The translations under genes were made by a program, and so were the position numbers. The notes below the pieces were generated by a model. That model ran no database searches. It saw only the letters and a program-made list of their open reading frames with translations, and was not told the DNA's origin. A DNA stretch of 64,000 nucleotides from Pseudoalteromonas aurantia 208 (GTDB lineage: Bacteria > Pseudomonadota > Gammaproteobacteria > Enterobacterales > Alteromonadaceae): contig NZ_AQGV01000011.1 in assembly GCF_014858725.1 (NCBI RefSeq), forward strand, positions 1 through 64,000. Reading direction: 5' to 3'. This document shows, piece after piece, positions 1-12,051 of the stretch. Every line of letters begins with the position of its first letter. Position 1 is the first letter of the stretch.

Positions 1-13
1 GATCACCTCCTTA
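1..13 (+). rRNA. 16S ribosomal RNA, 3' end only
   Basis: The window opens with GATCACCTCCTTA, the universal 3' terminus of bacterial 16S rRNA including the anti-Shine-Dalgarno CCTCC. Only the last 13 bases are present; the rest lies upstream of the window. A complete 23S gene follows on the same strand, so this is the leading member of an rrn operon. Confidence 0.9.
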
Positions 14-287
14 TACGATTTAGAACTTATTTGTTCGTAGTGTCCACACAGATGATTGTTAGTTAGTTTTATCCTAAGGGATTAACTAATTAATATTGCT
101 CTTTAAAAATTTGGAAAAGCTGATAAATAAATTCTTATAGATATTTATATCTATAAAGAGTTTTCAAAAGTAAAACAATGCCAATTAATCAATGATTAAT
201 TAGCATCTACTTTAGTATTCAATATTAACTTCTGGCGAAGTTTAAACTGTCTTTGACAGTACAACTTAAAACTATTTTGGGTTGTAT
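14..287 (+). other. 16S-23S internal transcribed spacer without tRNA genes
   Basis: The 274-base spacer is AT-rich and holds no cloverleaf-forming sequence, so neither tRNA-Ile/Ala nor tRNA-Glu is present. It contains a boxA-like antitermination element and several AT-rich inverted repeats, such as the perfect AATTAATCA/TGATTAATT palindrome near 184-202. Bases 281-294 are the exact reverse complement of 3165-3178, so the spacer end and the 23S 3' end can form the long stem cut by RNase III. Confidence 0.8.
97..120 (+). promoter_or_regulatory. rrn antitermination boxA-like element
   Basis: TGCTCTTTAAAAATTTGG closely matches the conserved boxA region found in gammaproteobacterial rRNA spacers (TGCTCTTTAACA in E. 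coli). There it recruits Nus factors so that RNA polymerase reads through the rRNA operon. Identification rests on sequence resemblance and position in the 16S-23S spacer. Confidence 0.6.
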
Positions 288-3172
<2,885 letters not shown>

Positions 3173-3289
3173 TACAACGCCAAAGTGGTTTAAGCGACAG
3201 AAGTTAGTGTTACTAAAGTAGCGTTTTACAGAATTTATTAGCATTCCAGATTTTAGTTAGCTTGCGACAGCGAGTTAGCACACCAGATT

Positions 3290-3408
3290 TGCTTGGTGAC
3301 AATAGCGTTTTGGACCCACCTGACCCCATGCCGAACTCAGAAGTGAAACGAAACAGCGTCGATGATAGTGTGGCAGTTGCCATGTGAAAGTAGAACATTG
3401 CCAGGCAT
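3290..3408 (+). rRNA. 5S ribosomal RNA
   Basis: This 119-base segment carries the conserved core ACCCACCTGACCCCATGCC GAACTCAGAAGTGAAAC and begins TGCTTGGTGAC and ends TTGCCAGGCAT. The two ends pair as helix I of 5S rRNA. It follows the 23S gene after a 117-base spacer that contains no tRNA, the usual 16S-23S-5S order. End positions follow the E. coli model and may be off by one or two bases. Confidence 0.95.
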
Positions 3409-3419
3409 TAAATTAGAGA

Positions 3420-3449
3420 AACCCGTTGCAGAGATGCGACGGGTTTTTT
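3420..3449 (+). terminator. Rho-independent terminator of the rrn operon
   Basis: ACCCGTTGCA and TGCGACGGGT form a ten-pair stem (one G-U pair) with a GAGA loop, followed directly by a run of six T. It lies 11 bases after the 5S gene, the expected place for the end of the rRNA transcript. Confidence 0.9.
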
Positions 3450-3968
3450 GCGTTTGGGGTTTAGGAAAAGTGACTTGGAGAGCAGAAGTTAGAAAGGGGG
3501 TTTTAGGTCACTATGAATAGCATGCTGTAAAAGCCACAGACCCTGAAATGAATTCAGGGAGACGAGTTCCACGGAAATCCGACTTTATGGTCTTCCTGAC
3601 GTAGGTCAGGATCCAGAATAACCTTGAATAATTGTGCCAACCTGTCTAATACCAATTAGATTAATTAAAAACTACACTATTGCTCAGTTTCTAGCACTTA
3701 GGATTTTGGTTCTATCAATATCTTTTATTAATGTGTTCCAAGCTTTACTACAACTTTCAATAATTCCGTTATAGCGATTAAAGCAAAGTTATGTCATGGC
3801 GGTTGTCTGAGCGACTTTTATTTAGTTTATAAGAATGATTTTGGTTTTTAGTAATGTAGTGTAGGTAATGACTGGTTTTTATTTTTGATATGTTGTTTTT
3901 ATAATAACGAGCTGCCAGTGTTAGAGATAATTGGTCTTTTATAAGCTATTTTTAGGAAGTAATTTTAT
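3450..3968. other. Non-coding stretch with two small palindromes
   Basis: No credible reading frame was found here. The first half holds two short hairpins, 3541-3559 (CCCTGAA/TTCAGGG) and 3594-3611 (TCCTGAC/GTCAGGA), which look like a degenerate copy of a dispersed intergenic repeat. The second half, from about 3640, is AT-rich and probably contains the promoter of the downstream membrane-protein gene, but no promoter stands out clearly enough to call. Confidence 0.5.
3541..3611. repeat. Candidate dispersed palindromic repeat
   Basis: Two perfect seven-pair hairpins stand 34 bases apart: CCCTGAA-ATGAA-TTCAGGG and TCCTGAC-GTAG-GTCAGGA. Paired hairpins of this kind are typical of small intergenic palindromic elements in marine gammaproteobacteria. 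Only one copy is visible in this window, so calling it a repeat family member is an inference. Confidence 0.3.
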
Positions 3969-4583
3969 ATGACTGAGTTATTTCATTGGTTTGATTTGCT
4001 TGGTGTAATGGTATTTGCTATTTCAGGTACTTTAATTGCGCATAGTAAACACATGGATGGATTTGGGGTGGTGGTGCTAGCTACTGTTACAGCAATCGGG
4101 GGCGGAACCCTTCGGGATATTATTTTAGATATTCCGGTATTCTGGTTACATGATGCAAGTTACTTTGTTGCGATTGGTGTCGCCATCATGATCAGTGTTT
4201 ATTTTTTAAATCGACATAAGCAAATTCCACAGCAGATGTTACAAATAGCGGATGCGTTTGGACTGGCATTTTTTGCCGTAATGGGGGTGCAAAAAGCGCT
4301 ATCTATTGGAATGCCTGATACAACAGCCATCATAATGGGGGTGATGACCGGGTGCTTTGGTGGGGTTATTCGAGATGTGCTAGCGGGGGATATGCCCCTT
4401 TTATTAAAGGGTGAGCTATATGCCATCACGTGTATATTCGGTGGGATAGTATATACTCAATTATCACACTGGGCGTTACCTGTTGAAGTCATTATGGTCT
4501 GTGCTATGTCTGCAACCCTTGGACTACGCTTGTTGGCAATGCATCATAAATGGGTGATCCATATATTTAAATACCCAGAATAG
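3969..4583 (+). CDS. TRIC/UPF0126 family membrane protein (YicG/YadS-like)
   Basis: The 204-residue protein is almost entirely hydrophobic, with about seven membrane segments, and belongs to the UPF0126 family (bacterial trimeric intracellular cation channel, TRIC). Two copies of the family's glycine-rich repeat are visible: GGGTLRDIILD near residue 47 and GGVIRDVLAGDMP near residue 130, each with the conserved G-x-x-RD core. The likely role is a potassium or other cation channel in the inner membrane; physiological substrate is not known for close homologues. Length matches E. coli YicG (205 residues). The ATG is preceded by AGGAAG at good spacing. The comM gene follows 24 bases later on the same strand, so the two may be co-transcribed. 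Confidence 0.88.
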   Translation: MTELFHWFDLLGVMVFAISGTLIAHSKHMDGFGVVVLATVTAIGGGTLRDIILDIPVFWLHDASYFVAIGVAIMISVYFLNRHKQIPQQMLQIADAFGLAFFAVMGVQKALSIGMPDTTAIIMGVMTGCFGGVIRDVLAGDMPLLLKGELYAITCIFGGIVYTQLSHWALPVEVIMVCAMSATLGLRLLAMHHKWVIHIFKYPE

Positions 4584-4607
4584 CTAAGTAATTAAAGGGA
4601 CAAGGAT

Positions 4608-6122
4608 ATGTCACTTGCTAAAGTTTATACACGTGCCCAAGTTGGGATCTCTGCACCGGAAGTCACCGTTGAAGTACATTTAAGCAATGGGCTACCAGCA
4701 TTTCATATTGTCGGGTTACCTGAGACCTCGGTAAAAGAAGCCCGAGAGCGGGTGCGCTCTGCGTTAACCAATTCAAAGTTTTTGTTCCCTGAGCAACGGA
4801 TCACCGTTAACTTGGCCCCCGCTGATTTACCGAAAGAGGGCGGACGCTATGATCTGGCGATTGCAGTGGGTATTTTAGTGGCTTCCAACCAGTTACAGGC
4901 ATTTCAGTCACACCACTACGAATTTTATGGCGAGCTGACATTAAGTGGTGAGGTGCATTCGGTCCATGCCATTTTACCAGCAGTACTTGCGGCAGAAAAA
5001 GCGCAGAGGTGTTGCTACATTCCACAAGACAACGATCAGGTAGCCAGTCTAGCTCAACATTGTAATCGAAAGGCGGTAAGCTCTCTACAATCACTATGGT
5101 TAGATTTACAAGGTCAAGACGCTCTGCCATTAAACATGCAGTACCCTGCGGTAAAAACACATTCAGCTAGTTCACATTTAGACATGAGTGAAGTCAAAGG
5201 TCAAAGTGCAGCAAAGCGTGTATTAGAAATTGCTGCTGCAGGGGGCCACAATACGCTATTTTTAGGGCCGCCAGGCACTGGTAAGTCGATGCTTGCACAG
5301 CGTATGCCGTCGATTATGCCCACACTACTAAACAATGAAGCACTTGAGACCGCCGCAATATATTCATTAATTGGAAAAACCATTGATATAGAGAATTGGC
5401 GAAACCGGCCATTTAGAAGCCCTCATCATACTTGCTCGGCTGTCGCTTTAGTGGGGGGGTCGTCTAATCCTAAGCCAGGTGAGATTTCGCTCGCGCATAA
5501 TGGTGTATTGTTTCTTGATGAGTTACCAGAGTTTGAGCGTAAGGTACTAGATTCACTGAGAGAGCCAATGGAAACTGGCAAAGTCACGATATCAAGAGCA
5601 GCTAGGCAAGTAGACTTTCCTGCCAGATTTCAACTAATCGCTGCATTAAACCCGAGCCCAACAGGCTCTTATACAGACAAGCGAGCGACGGTGGACCAAG
5701 TGCTTAGATACTTAGCAAAGATCTCCGGCCCCTTTTTAGACCGTATTGATTTACAAATTGAACTTCCGAGGTTGACAACAGGTGAGCTGCAAAGTGCAGA
5801 GGTCGCTGAGTCGAGTGACTGCATTAGAGCCCGAGTAAATGCGGCACATACGATAGCATTTAATCGGCAGGGGGTGTGTAATGCGTTGTTAGGAACGAAA
5901 GAATTGATGCAACATTGTCAATTGGGTGAATATGAATCTCAGTTCTTAGGTACGGCGACTGATAAGTTATGCTTATCACCGCGCTCCTACCATAGGGTGT
6001 TGAAGGTCGCTAGGACAATTGCAGACATGGCTGGTCGGGAAAATATTGCTCTGGCAGATCTTAAAGAATCGCTAAGTTACCGAGCATTAGAGCGCTTATT
6101 AACACAATTAACTCGGTATTAG
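4608..6122 (+). CDS. comM: YifB/ComM family Mg-chelatase-like AAA+ ATPase
   Basis: This 504-residue protein is ComM (YifB), a hexameric AAA+ helicase that promotes branch migration during integration of incoming single-stranded DNA in natural transformation. The N-terminal domain (about residues 1-160) is the ChlI-like fold with the GLPETSVKEARERVRSA segment; the AAA+ core follows, with Walker A GPPGTGKS near residue 222, Walker B VLFLDELPEF near 303, and a C-terminal Mg-chelatase domain with SPRSYHRVLKVARTIAD. Length and order of parts are those of the whole family. The ATG has an AAGG-containing leader. Its stop lies 13 bases from the stop of a convergent response-regulator gene. Identification is firm; involvement in transformation is family knowledge. 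Confidence 0.95.
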   Translation: MSLAKVYTRAQVGISAPEVTVEVHLSNGLPAFHIVGLPETSVKEARERVRSALTNSKFLFPEQRITVNLAPADLPKEGGRYDLAIAVGILVASNQLQAFQSHHYEFYGELTLSGEVHSVHAILPAVLAAEKAQRCCYIPQDNDQVASLAQHCNRKAVSSLQSLWLDLQGQDALPLNMQYPAVKTHSASSHLDMSEVKGQSAAKRVLEIAAAGGHNTLFLGPPGTGKSMLAQRMPSIMPTLLNNEALETAAIYSLIGKTIDIENWRNRPFRSPHHTCSAVALVGGSSNPKPGEISLAHNGVLFLDELPEFERKVLDSLREPMETGKVTISRAARQVDFPARFQLIAALNPSPTGSYTDKRATVDQVLRYLAKISGPFLDRIDLQIELPRLTTGELQSAEVAESSDCIRARVNAAHTIAFNRQGVCNALLGTKELMQHCQLGEYESQFLGTATDKLCLSPRSYHRVLKVARTIADMAGRENIALADLKESLSYRALERLLTQLTRY

Positions 6123-6135
6123 GGCTACACAAAAA

Positions 6136-6840
6136 CTAGGTAGAAAGCATATAACCTTTGCCACGTACTGTGACTATGCGCTTTTGCTCTTTTTCATCTC
6201 CAAGTTTCTTTCTTAGTCGACCGATCAGTACATCAACCGTTCGGTCACTAGGGCTCCAATCAGGTTGCCCTATATCTTCGGATATTTTCTCTCTTGATGT
6301 CGCTTTACCTGCGTTAGCTATTAAACAAATGAGTACTTTATGTTCCGCTTCAGTTAATCGTGACTCTTCATTTTGGCCATTAATCAGTGTGCGATTATCT
6401 GGATGCAGTTTAAAGTCAGCATATTCAATAAACTCTTCTGATTCATCTTGGTCGCCAACAATGGTTAGACGTTTACACAAGGCACGCATTCTCAACTCAA
6501 GTTCAAGTAAGTCTACAGGTTTACAAATATAGTCATCAGCCCCTTGCGCTAACCCTGCTATTCTGTCAGCTTGAGAGTCTCTGCTAGACAGCATAATGAC
6601 ACCAATATCGGTTAAAGTATTGAGCTCTTTAGCCAACTCAAGACCATCAGTTGCTGGTAAAACGATATCAACAATAGCCAAAGTTATTTTATTGTTATCT
6701 TGTTGACTACTTTGAACACGATCAAGTGCGGTTGCACCGGTATTATCGACGTCGATCGAAAACTCGGTGTTAGCAAAGTGGTTTAAAATTCGCTTGGCTA
6801 AAAGTTCATCGTCTTCTACTAATAATACGTGAATGCTCAT
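6136..6840 (-). CDS. OmpR-type response regulator (orphan)
   Basis: A 234-residue two-component response regulator. The receiver domain (about 1-120) has the acidic pair ED-D near residues 9-11, the phospho-acceptor Asp58 in VDIVLP, the signalling Ser in MLSSRD and the Lys in CKPVD. The C-terminal half is an OmpR/PhoB winged helix ending in the typical RLRKKLGD...VRGKGYM motif. It should bind DNA as a dimer when phosphorylated. No histidine kinase gene is adjacent: the neighbours are convergent comM and a divergently placed-in-tandem peptidase gene on the same strand 229 bases upstream. The cognate kinase must be elsewhere. Regulated genes cannot be inferred from the sequence. Confidence 0.9.
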   Translation of the reverse strand: MSIHVLLVEDDELLAKRILNHFANTEFSIDVDNTGATALDRVQSSQQDNNKITLAIVDIVLPATDGLELAKELNTLTDIGVIMLSSRDSQADRIAGLAQGADDYICKPVDLLELELRMRALCKRLTIVGDQDESEEFIEYADFKLHPDNRTLINGQNEESRLTEAEHKVLICLIANAGKATSREKISEDIGQPDWSPSDRTVDVLIGRLRKKLGDEKEQKRIVTVRGKGYMLST

Positions 6841-7069
6841 AGTGTCGCTATCTAATCAATAATTACCTCTATATTAGCATTGTCAAAAGTCAGCTGAGAA
6901 GTGTAAGGCGATTATTTTATGATAAAAAAGCGTGAAAACTTAAAATGAACCAGCAATGAATGGTATTTATTGTTGATAAAATATGTATAAATGAAAGGGG
7001 CACGTTGTGTACATACCCCTATCTATGTCAAAGCGTGGCGAAAAAGCCTATCTGTTTTTTATGCACACC

Positions 7070-9523
7070 TTATTTACTGTAAATATATTGCCACCACTGC
7101 GGTTGATCTTTTAAGTGCATATCAAAGTAAGCGAGCATAGTGTCCCACCAGTGAAAGCGACGGTCGCGTACAATGATTTGGTGGTCCGCGCCTTTATATT
7201 CAATAAGCTCTACATCTTTACCTAATAATTTAAGTGCAGTGTACATATTGTGACTTTCACCTGGTGGTACATTGGTATCAGCATCGCCATGAATTAATAA
7301 TAAAGGGGTTGTAACTTTATCAGCATGAAAAACTGGACTTTGTTGCGAGTAAAGTGAGGGATTATTCCATGGAAAGCTGTTTTTAGATGCTTCGCCAGAA
7401 TATAAGTAGCCCCACCAACCTTGGCCCCAATATGAGGTAATATTAGAAATACCTGCATGTGCAATGGACGCACTGAACAAGTCTGTTTTGGTCGCGAGCA
7501 ACATAGTCATAAAGCCACCATAAGATGCCCCCAAATTACCTAAGCGATTCTTATCGACAAATGGGTAAGCTTTTAAAAACTCGTTGGTACCTTGAATAAT
7601 ATCGTCTGCTGTATGCTCGCCCCATGCATTGACATGCTTGGCTGAAAACTCTTGGCCAAAACCAGTAGCGCCTGTTGGTTGTACCACGTAAACCACATAG
7701 CCTTGTGCTGCCCATAGGTTAAATGGATAGCGACCTGTAAAGCCCCGAGAAACCGGTGATGTACCGCCATAGTAGTAAATTAACGCTGGATGTTTCTTAG
7801 AAGTATCTAGGTTGTGTGGTAAGTAAACTCGGCCACTGATCTGCGTGCCAGACTCATTGGTGAAGTTAAACTCCTCCAAAGATGCAATTTCGCTATTATT
7901 ATAAGCGACAGATTTAGAGTCCCATAGTGTTTTTGTTTTGTTGCGTTTTACAGTAACTAAATTCAATGCTTGTGGTGATGAGGCTTGGCTTCCAGTGACA
8001 AGAATTTGGTCTTTATTTGTTTTAGACACACTATAACTTTGTACAACATCAAAACCAGTATTGAGCTTTTTGAAGCGACGCTTACTTTCATCATAGAGAT
8101 ATAACTGTTTTGTATCTTTGTCAGTAACATTCAGCACTGCATCGCCATTATTAAGCACGCGTAGACCCCCAATCGCAGGGGCGAATTTTTTGCTTAGAGC
8201 TTGCGGTTTTACACCGTCATTATTTAGTAGATAAAGCTGACCATCGTAATTATTGGCTAGCATATCTTTTGGCAGGTTTCTGCCAAGGCCTTGGCTAAAG
8301 TCGGGGCCCGCTATAACGTAAATACCTTTGTTCGTGTATTTAGCTTGGTTAAATGTTCTATATTGGCCAAGCATTTTTTCTGTATGGTTCGATAAGTCAA
8401 TTTCCACTAATTGGGTTAACATATGTGGAGGCGCTGCGTAATCAACTGGGTTACGAGTTACCAGTACTGTATTACGCTCACTATCGAAGTCAGCTATGCG
8501 GGTGCTGATTTTACTTTCAGAGATGGAACTTACCAGTCTAGATTTTATATCGAGGAAGAAAGGCTGGCTAATTGAGCGGGCGTATGACCAACGGTCTTCA
8601 AGGCCTGAATAATGCTTTACCAGAGTGTGTTTGTCATCAGGTGTATTCGACCAAGAGAAAATAAGCGTATCTTCATCGAAAAATTGATAACCTGATGCAC
8701 CTTTAAACTGTTCTGCAACGGTTTTTAGACTGAAGTCTTTAATATCGAGTATAGAGACTCGTTTATCTTGCGTAAACACAATGGCATTTGAGTCTGGAGA
8801 CCATGATACTTGTGAAGCCGAAACACCTGGAAAGCGATATAACACTTCACCGTCGATGTTTTTAAGGCTTGTATTTGTAACCGCTGCATTTTCACGGCTT
8901 GTTTGATAGTGACGTTCGGTCGCCACGTAAAACTTACCATTAGGTGAAAGTGAGATAGCACTGATTGTTGGGGCATCATAAAGTTGCTTTGCTGAAAGTG
9001 CCGTGGTCGTTTTATGTGTTAAAACGATTTCATCATGCGCCGCCTTTGGCGTGTAATCGATTGCCACTTTTTTCCAGTCATCAACCTGTTCAGTGATAAT
9101 AATAACTTGATGGTCGCCCGTGACTGCGTGAAAAGGGAATTCATTTTTTCCTGTTAATAGTTCACCATTGAGAAACACATGGGCCTTTTCGATCCCAGAA
9201 AGTGTGAGGGTGCCTGCTACAAAACGTGTTGTGCTAAAATTGAAGCGCAGTGCCTGCATACCATTCACTGTGAGAGCGCTCATTTCCTGAAGGTTTTGCC
9301 ATGAATGTGTATGACCAAACACTTCCAGCTTTTGACTAGGTTTTTGCAGCTGAGGCAACAAGTTATTGATTATGCTTTTTTGATGCGGTGTATGATGTGG
9401 TTTTATGGTACTTTGTGTACCTAATGGACCGATAAACTGTATTTTACTCTCATCGAGAGGAGCAGCAGCCAGTTGTGTTGCGGCAGCTGAGAGTAATAAT
9501 GTAACCGCGGTACGGAAAATCAT
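7070..9523 (-). CDS. Secreted S9 family prolyl oligopeptidase-like peptidase
   Basis: An 817-residue serine peptidase of the prolyl oligopeptidase clan. Residues 1-20 are a clean signal peptide ending in AAA, so it acts in the periplasm or outside. A beta-propeller-like region fills the middle, and the C-terminal alpha/beta hydrolase domain carries the catalytic triad: Ser667 in GASYGGF, Asp in HGDADTNVPP and His in GADHQI. The family hydrolyses peptides, often dipeptides from N-termini or after proline; substrate here is unknown. An extra N-terminal domain (about 30-170) precedes the propeller. The ATG has AGG eight bases upstream. The gene stands alone with long flanking gaps, consistent with a role in peptide scavenging. 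Confidence 0.9.
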   Translation of the reverse strand: MIFRTAVTLLLSAAATQLAAAPLDESKIQFIGPLGTQSTIKPHHTPHQKSIINNLLPQLQKPSQKLEVFGHTHSWQNLQEMSALTVNGMQALRFNFSTTRFVAGTLTLSGIEKAHVFLNGELLTGKNEFPFHAVTGDHQVIIITEQVDDWKKVAIDYTPKAAHDEIVLTHKTTTALSAKQLYDAPTISAISLSPNGKFYVATERHYQTSRENAAVTNTSLKNIDGEVLYRFPGVSASQVSWSPDSNAIVFTQDKRVSILDIKDFSLKTVAEQFKGASGYQFFDEDTLIFSWSNTPDDKHTLVKHYSGLEDRWSYARSISQPFFLDIKSRLVSSISESKISTRIADFDSERNTVLVTRNPVDYAAPPHMLTQLVEIDLSNHTEKMLGQYRTFNQAKYTNKGIYVIAGPDFSQGLGRNLPKDMLANNYDGQLYLLNNDGVKPQALSKKFAPAIGGLRVLNNGDAVLNVTDKDTKQLYLYDESKRRFKKLNTGFDVVQSYSVSKTNKDQILVTGSQASSPQALNLVTVKRNKTKTLWDSKSVAYNNSEIASLEEFNFTNESGTQISGRVYLPHNLDTSKKHPALIYYYGGTSPVSRGFTGRYPFNLWAAQGYVVYVVQPTGATGFGQEFSAKHVNAWGEHTADDIIQGTNEFLKAYPFVDKNRLGNLGASYGGFMTMLLATKTDLFSASIAHAGISNITSYWGQGWWGYLYSGEASKNSFPWNNPSLYSQQSPVFHADKVTTPLLLIHGDADTNVPPGESHNMYTALKLLGKDVELIEYKGADHQIIVRDRRFHWWDTMLAYFDMHLKDQPQWWQYIYSK

Positions 9524-9632
9524 AGTTGAGCCTATTGTAGGTAATAATATCGGCCCAATATATCATAGATATAGTTATTAATAAGCGGTCATGCGATTAA
9601 CCGTCGTTAGCCCAATTGTAAGGAGTTACCTG

Positions 9633-10721
9633 TTGTTTCTATTAGTTAGTTATATGCTAATTGCCATCACCATTTCATTTTTATGCTCTGTGATGGAGGC
9701 TGTGCTTTTAAGCATTACGCCAAGCCATATTGCTATTTTGAAGAAAACACGTTTAACGTTGGCACTGCGAGTGCAAGCGTTAAAAAATAATATCGATAAG
9801 CCGTTAGCGGCTATTTTAACATTGAATACAGTAGCACATACCGCAGGTGCGGCGGGAGTGGGAGCTCAAGCTGCTGTGGTATTTTCCGATGCTGCTGTGG
9901 GGATTGCATCAGCCGTTATGACATTATTGGTTTTGGTGTTATCTGAAATCATTCCGAAGACATTAGGTGCAACTTATTGGCGAACACTCACTCCCATCGT
10001 TTCACTATGTTTAGTATGGCTTATCAGAATTTTAAAACCGTTTGTTTGGCTCTCAGATCAATTGACAAAATTAATGGGCAGTAAAGAAAACGAAGCTCAA
10101 TATATTCGTCAAGAAATTGAAGCTATGGCGGAAATGGGCTCTGAAGCAGGTGCTTTAGATGAAGATGAAACACAAACCATTCGCAGTCTCTTAAGGTTTC
10201 GTCATGCGAAATTAGAAAAGGTGATGACACCACGTACGGTACTATTTAAAGTACATAAAGATATGACGGTGCATGAGTATTTATCGGAACATGGGGCTGT
10301 GTCATTTTCACGGGTATTAATTTATGACAAAAATACCGATGATATTATTGGTTTTGTACATAAAAACGATATTATGCTGGCTTATCATCGTTTAGGCAAT
10401 GATTATAAAATTGGTAAATTGGCGATTGATTTATACACTGTACCAGAAACATTAGCAGCGCCAGAATTATTTCAAACCTTATTAGAAAAGCGCATACATA
10501 TTGCACTTGTTATTGATGAATATGGAGATATTCAGGGCATTGTAACACTTGAAGATATGCTCGAGTCATTAATGGGAATGGATATTGTTGATGAACGTGA
10601 CCAATCATCTAATATGCAACAAGCGGCAAAGAAAAAATGGCGCGATAGGGTGGATAACCACTCACACCTGATTGAAGCTGATGAAGAGTTGTTAGCTAAA
10701 AAAACTAAGAATTTGAATTAG
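9633..10721 (+). CDS. CNNM/DUF21 membrane protein with CBS pair (hemolysin C family)
   Basis: The protein has an N-terminal DUF21 membrane domain (three to four hydrophobic segments, residues 1-160) followed by a pair of CBS domains (about 190-310), the layout of CorC/CNNM-type proteins linked to magnesium and cobalt efflux. Family hallmarks include SFLCSVMEAVLLS at the start and MTPRTVLF before the first CBS domain. I place the start at a TTG at 9633 because AAGGAG lies exactly seven bases upstream and homologues begin at this point; an in-frame ATG at 9591 would add 14 residues without a ribosome site. No C-terminal CorC_HlyC domain is present, so this is the short form. The 3' end overlaps the convergent REC-EAL gene by 17 bases. 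Confidence 0.85.
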   Translation: MFLLVSYMLIAITISFLCSVMEAVLLSITPSHIAILKKTRLTLALRVQALKNNIDKPLAAILTLNTVAHTAGAAGVGAQAAVVFSDAAVGIASAVMTLLVLVLSEIIPKTLGATYWRTLTPIVSLCLVWLIRILKPFVWLSDQLTKLMGSKENEAQYIRQEIEAMAEMGSEAGALDEDETQTIRSLLRFRHAKLEKVMTPRTVLFKVHKDMTVHEYLSEHGAVSFSRVLIYDKNTDDIIGFVHKNDIMLAYHRLGNDYKIGKLAIDLYTVPETLAAPELFQTLLEKRIHIALVIDEYGDIQGIVTLEDMLESLMGMDIVDERDQSSNMQQAAKKKWRDRVDNHSHLIEADEELLAKKTKNLN

Positions 10722-11913
10722 TCATTCTAAGCCAAGAGTGTATCCAACGGATAAGCTCTTGTTTAGGCTTAGGCTTACAAATTAAAAAGCCTTGCATGAG
10801 TAGATTATGTTTATATCTATCTAAATACTGTAGTTCTTCGATTCTTTCTACCCCTTCAGCAACGATGCTGAGTTGCTCATTTTGTGCGATATCAACAAGG
10901 CTATCTATGATCACTTGAGAAAAGCGATCTGATTCGACATGGGTGATCAATGAACGGTCTATTTTTATTTCTGTAAAAGGTAAAGATTTGAGTTGGTGTA
11001 AGTTAGTAAAGCCAGTACCGAAATCATCTAAAGAAATTTCAAATCCACGGATCCTGAGTCGATTCATCGTTTCTAATTGCGTGTTGTTATCCAAGGGTAA
11101 GTGCTCGGTTATTTCGAGAATGATGTCTTGAGGCGTTAAGCGATTCAATTCCAAAATTAGGGCAAGTTTGTCAGGACAGCTGGGGTCGTTGAGTTGTGTT
11201 GGTGATAGATTAAAAGCCAAACGGACTTGTTGTCGTAATTCAGTTCGAATACTTTTGAGCTCTTCTGTGGCTTTTTCAAATAATTGAAATGTAATGAGGT
11301 TTATTAAATCTAAATCTTCTGCTGGGCCAATAAAGCGGTGAGGCAGCAATATATCACTTTGATCATCATTGACGATTCTGGCTAAGACTTCGATGCTGGG
11401 CACCCGTTTGTTTGCGCGATTTACTTTAGGCTGATAAAAGGGCGTAATTTGATTATGGCTAATTGCATTCAGTAGCTCACTTTCTGTAAGTGGTTTATTT
11501 ACATGACTTGCAGGGGCGATAAATGACTCAAGCTTGTGGATGAGCCTATCGACCTCACTAAGTTGTACAGGCTTAGTGATATTGCCAATTAAATGTGCGT
11601 TACATTGTCTCGCTAAATTGGCAGCCAAGTCGATCACTTTGTTATCCATTTCGGAAATGATAGCCACGCCGCCAGAAAACTTTAATTCTCCCAATTGACG
11701 AATTAACTCCATCCCGTCCATGTCTGGCATATTCAAATCAGTGAATATGGCATCATATTGGAAAGGGGCCTGCTGAACGTTTTGTAATGCTTGTTTGGCG
11801 TTGTTACAACAAGTGATATCTGCAATGCCCAATTCAGTTAAAATAGCTTGCATAACCATTAAAATAGCTTGAGAGTCATCGACTACCATTATTTTATTTA
11901 TTGTGACCGCCAT
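10705..11913 (-). CDS. Response regulator with EAL cyclic-di-GMP phosphodiesterase domain
   Basis: About 402 residues: a receiver domain (1-125) with the phospho-acceptor Asp in FTDLNMP, then an EAL domain (about 150-395). The signature is EVL rather than EAL, but the other catalytic features are intact: NLSPTQL, ILEITE, SLDDFGTGF, EIKIDRSLI and VAEGVE. It is therefore probably an active hydrolase of cyclic-di-GMP to pGpG, controlled by phosphorylation from a distant kinase. I choose the ATG at 11913 because AAAGGA sits seven bases ahead; two upstream ATGs (11919, 11934) are badly spaced. It overlaps the end of the convergent CBS protein gene by 17 bases. Expected effect is on biofilm or motility, by family knowledge. 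Confidence 0.9.
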   Translation of the reverse strand: MAVTINKIMVVDDSQAILMVMQAILTELGIADITCCNNAKQALQNVQQAPFQYDAIFTDLNMPDMDGMELIRQLGELKFSGGVAIISEMDNKVIDLAANLARQCNAHLIGNITKPVQLSEVDRLIHKLESFIAPASHVNKPLTESELLNAISHNQITPFYQPKVNRANKRVPSIEVLARIVNDDQSDILLPHRFIGPAEDLDLINLITFQLFEKATEELKSIRTELRQQVRLAFNLSPTQLNDPSCPDKLALILELNRLTPQDIILEITEHLPLDNNTQLETMNRLRIRGFEISLDDFGTGFTNLHQLKSLPFTEIKIDRSLITHVESDRFSQVIIDSLVDIAQNEQLSIVAEGVERIEELQYLDRYKHNLLMQGFLICKPKPKQELIRWIHSWLRMTNSNS

Positions 11914-12051
11914 CTGCATATCCTTTGAAAACATTGCTTATACGAGTTTAGTACAGCATTGGAAAATTTAAATGAAATTAGTTGTAAAAGTAGGTTTGTA
12001 TGCGTCTGGATTTGTTGGGATAATGGCTAAAAAGCTAATCGTAAAATAGAT

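Noticed and set aside
4807..5160. 117-codon minus-strand frame inside comM
   Set aside because: It is antisense to a well-conserved AAA+ gene, has no family resemblance and no ribosome site of note.
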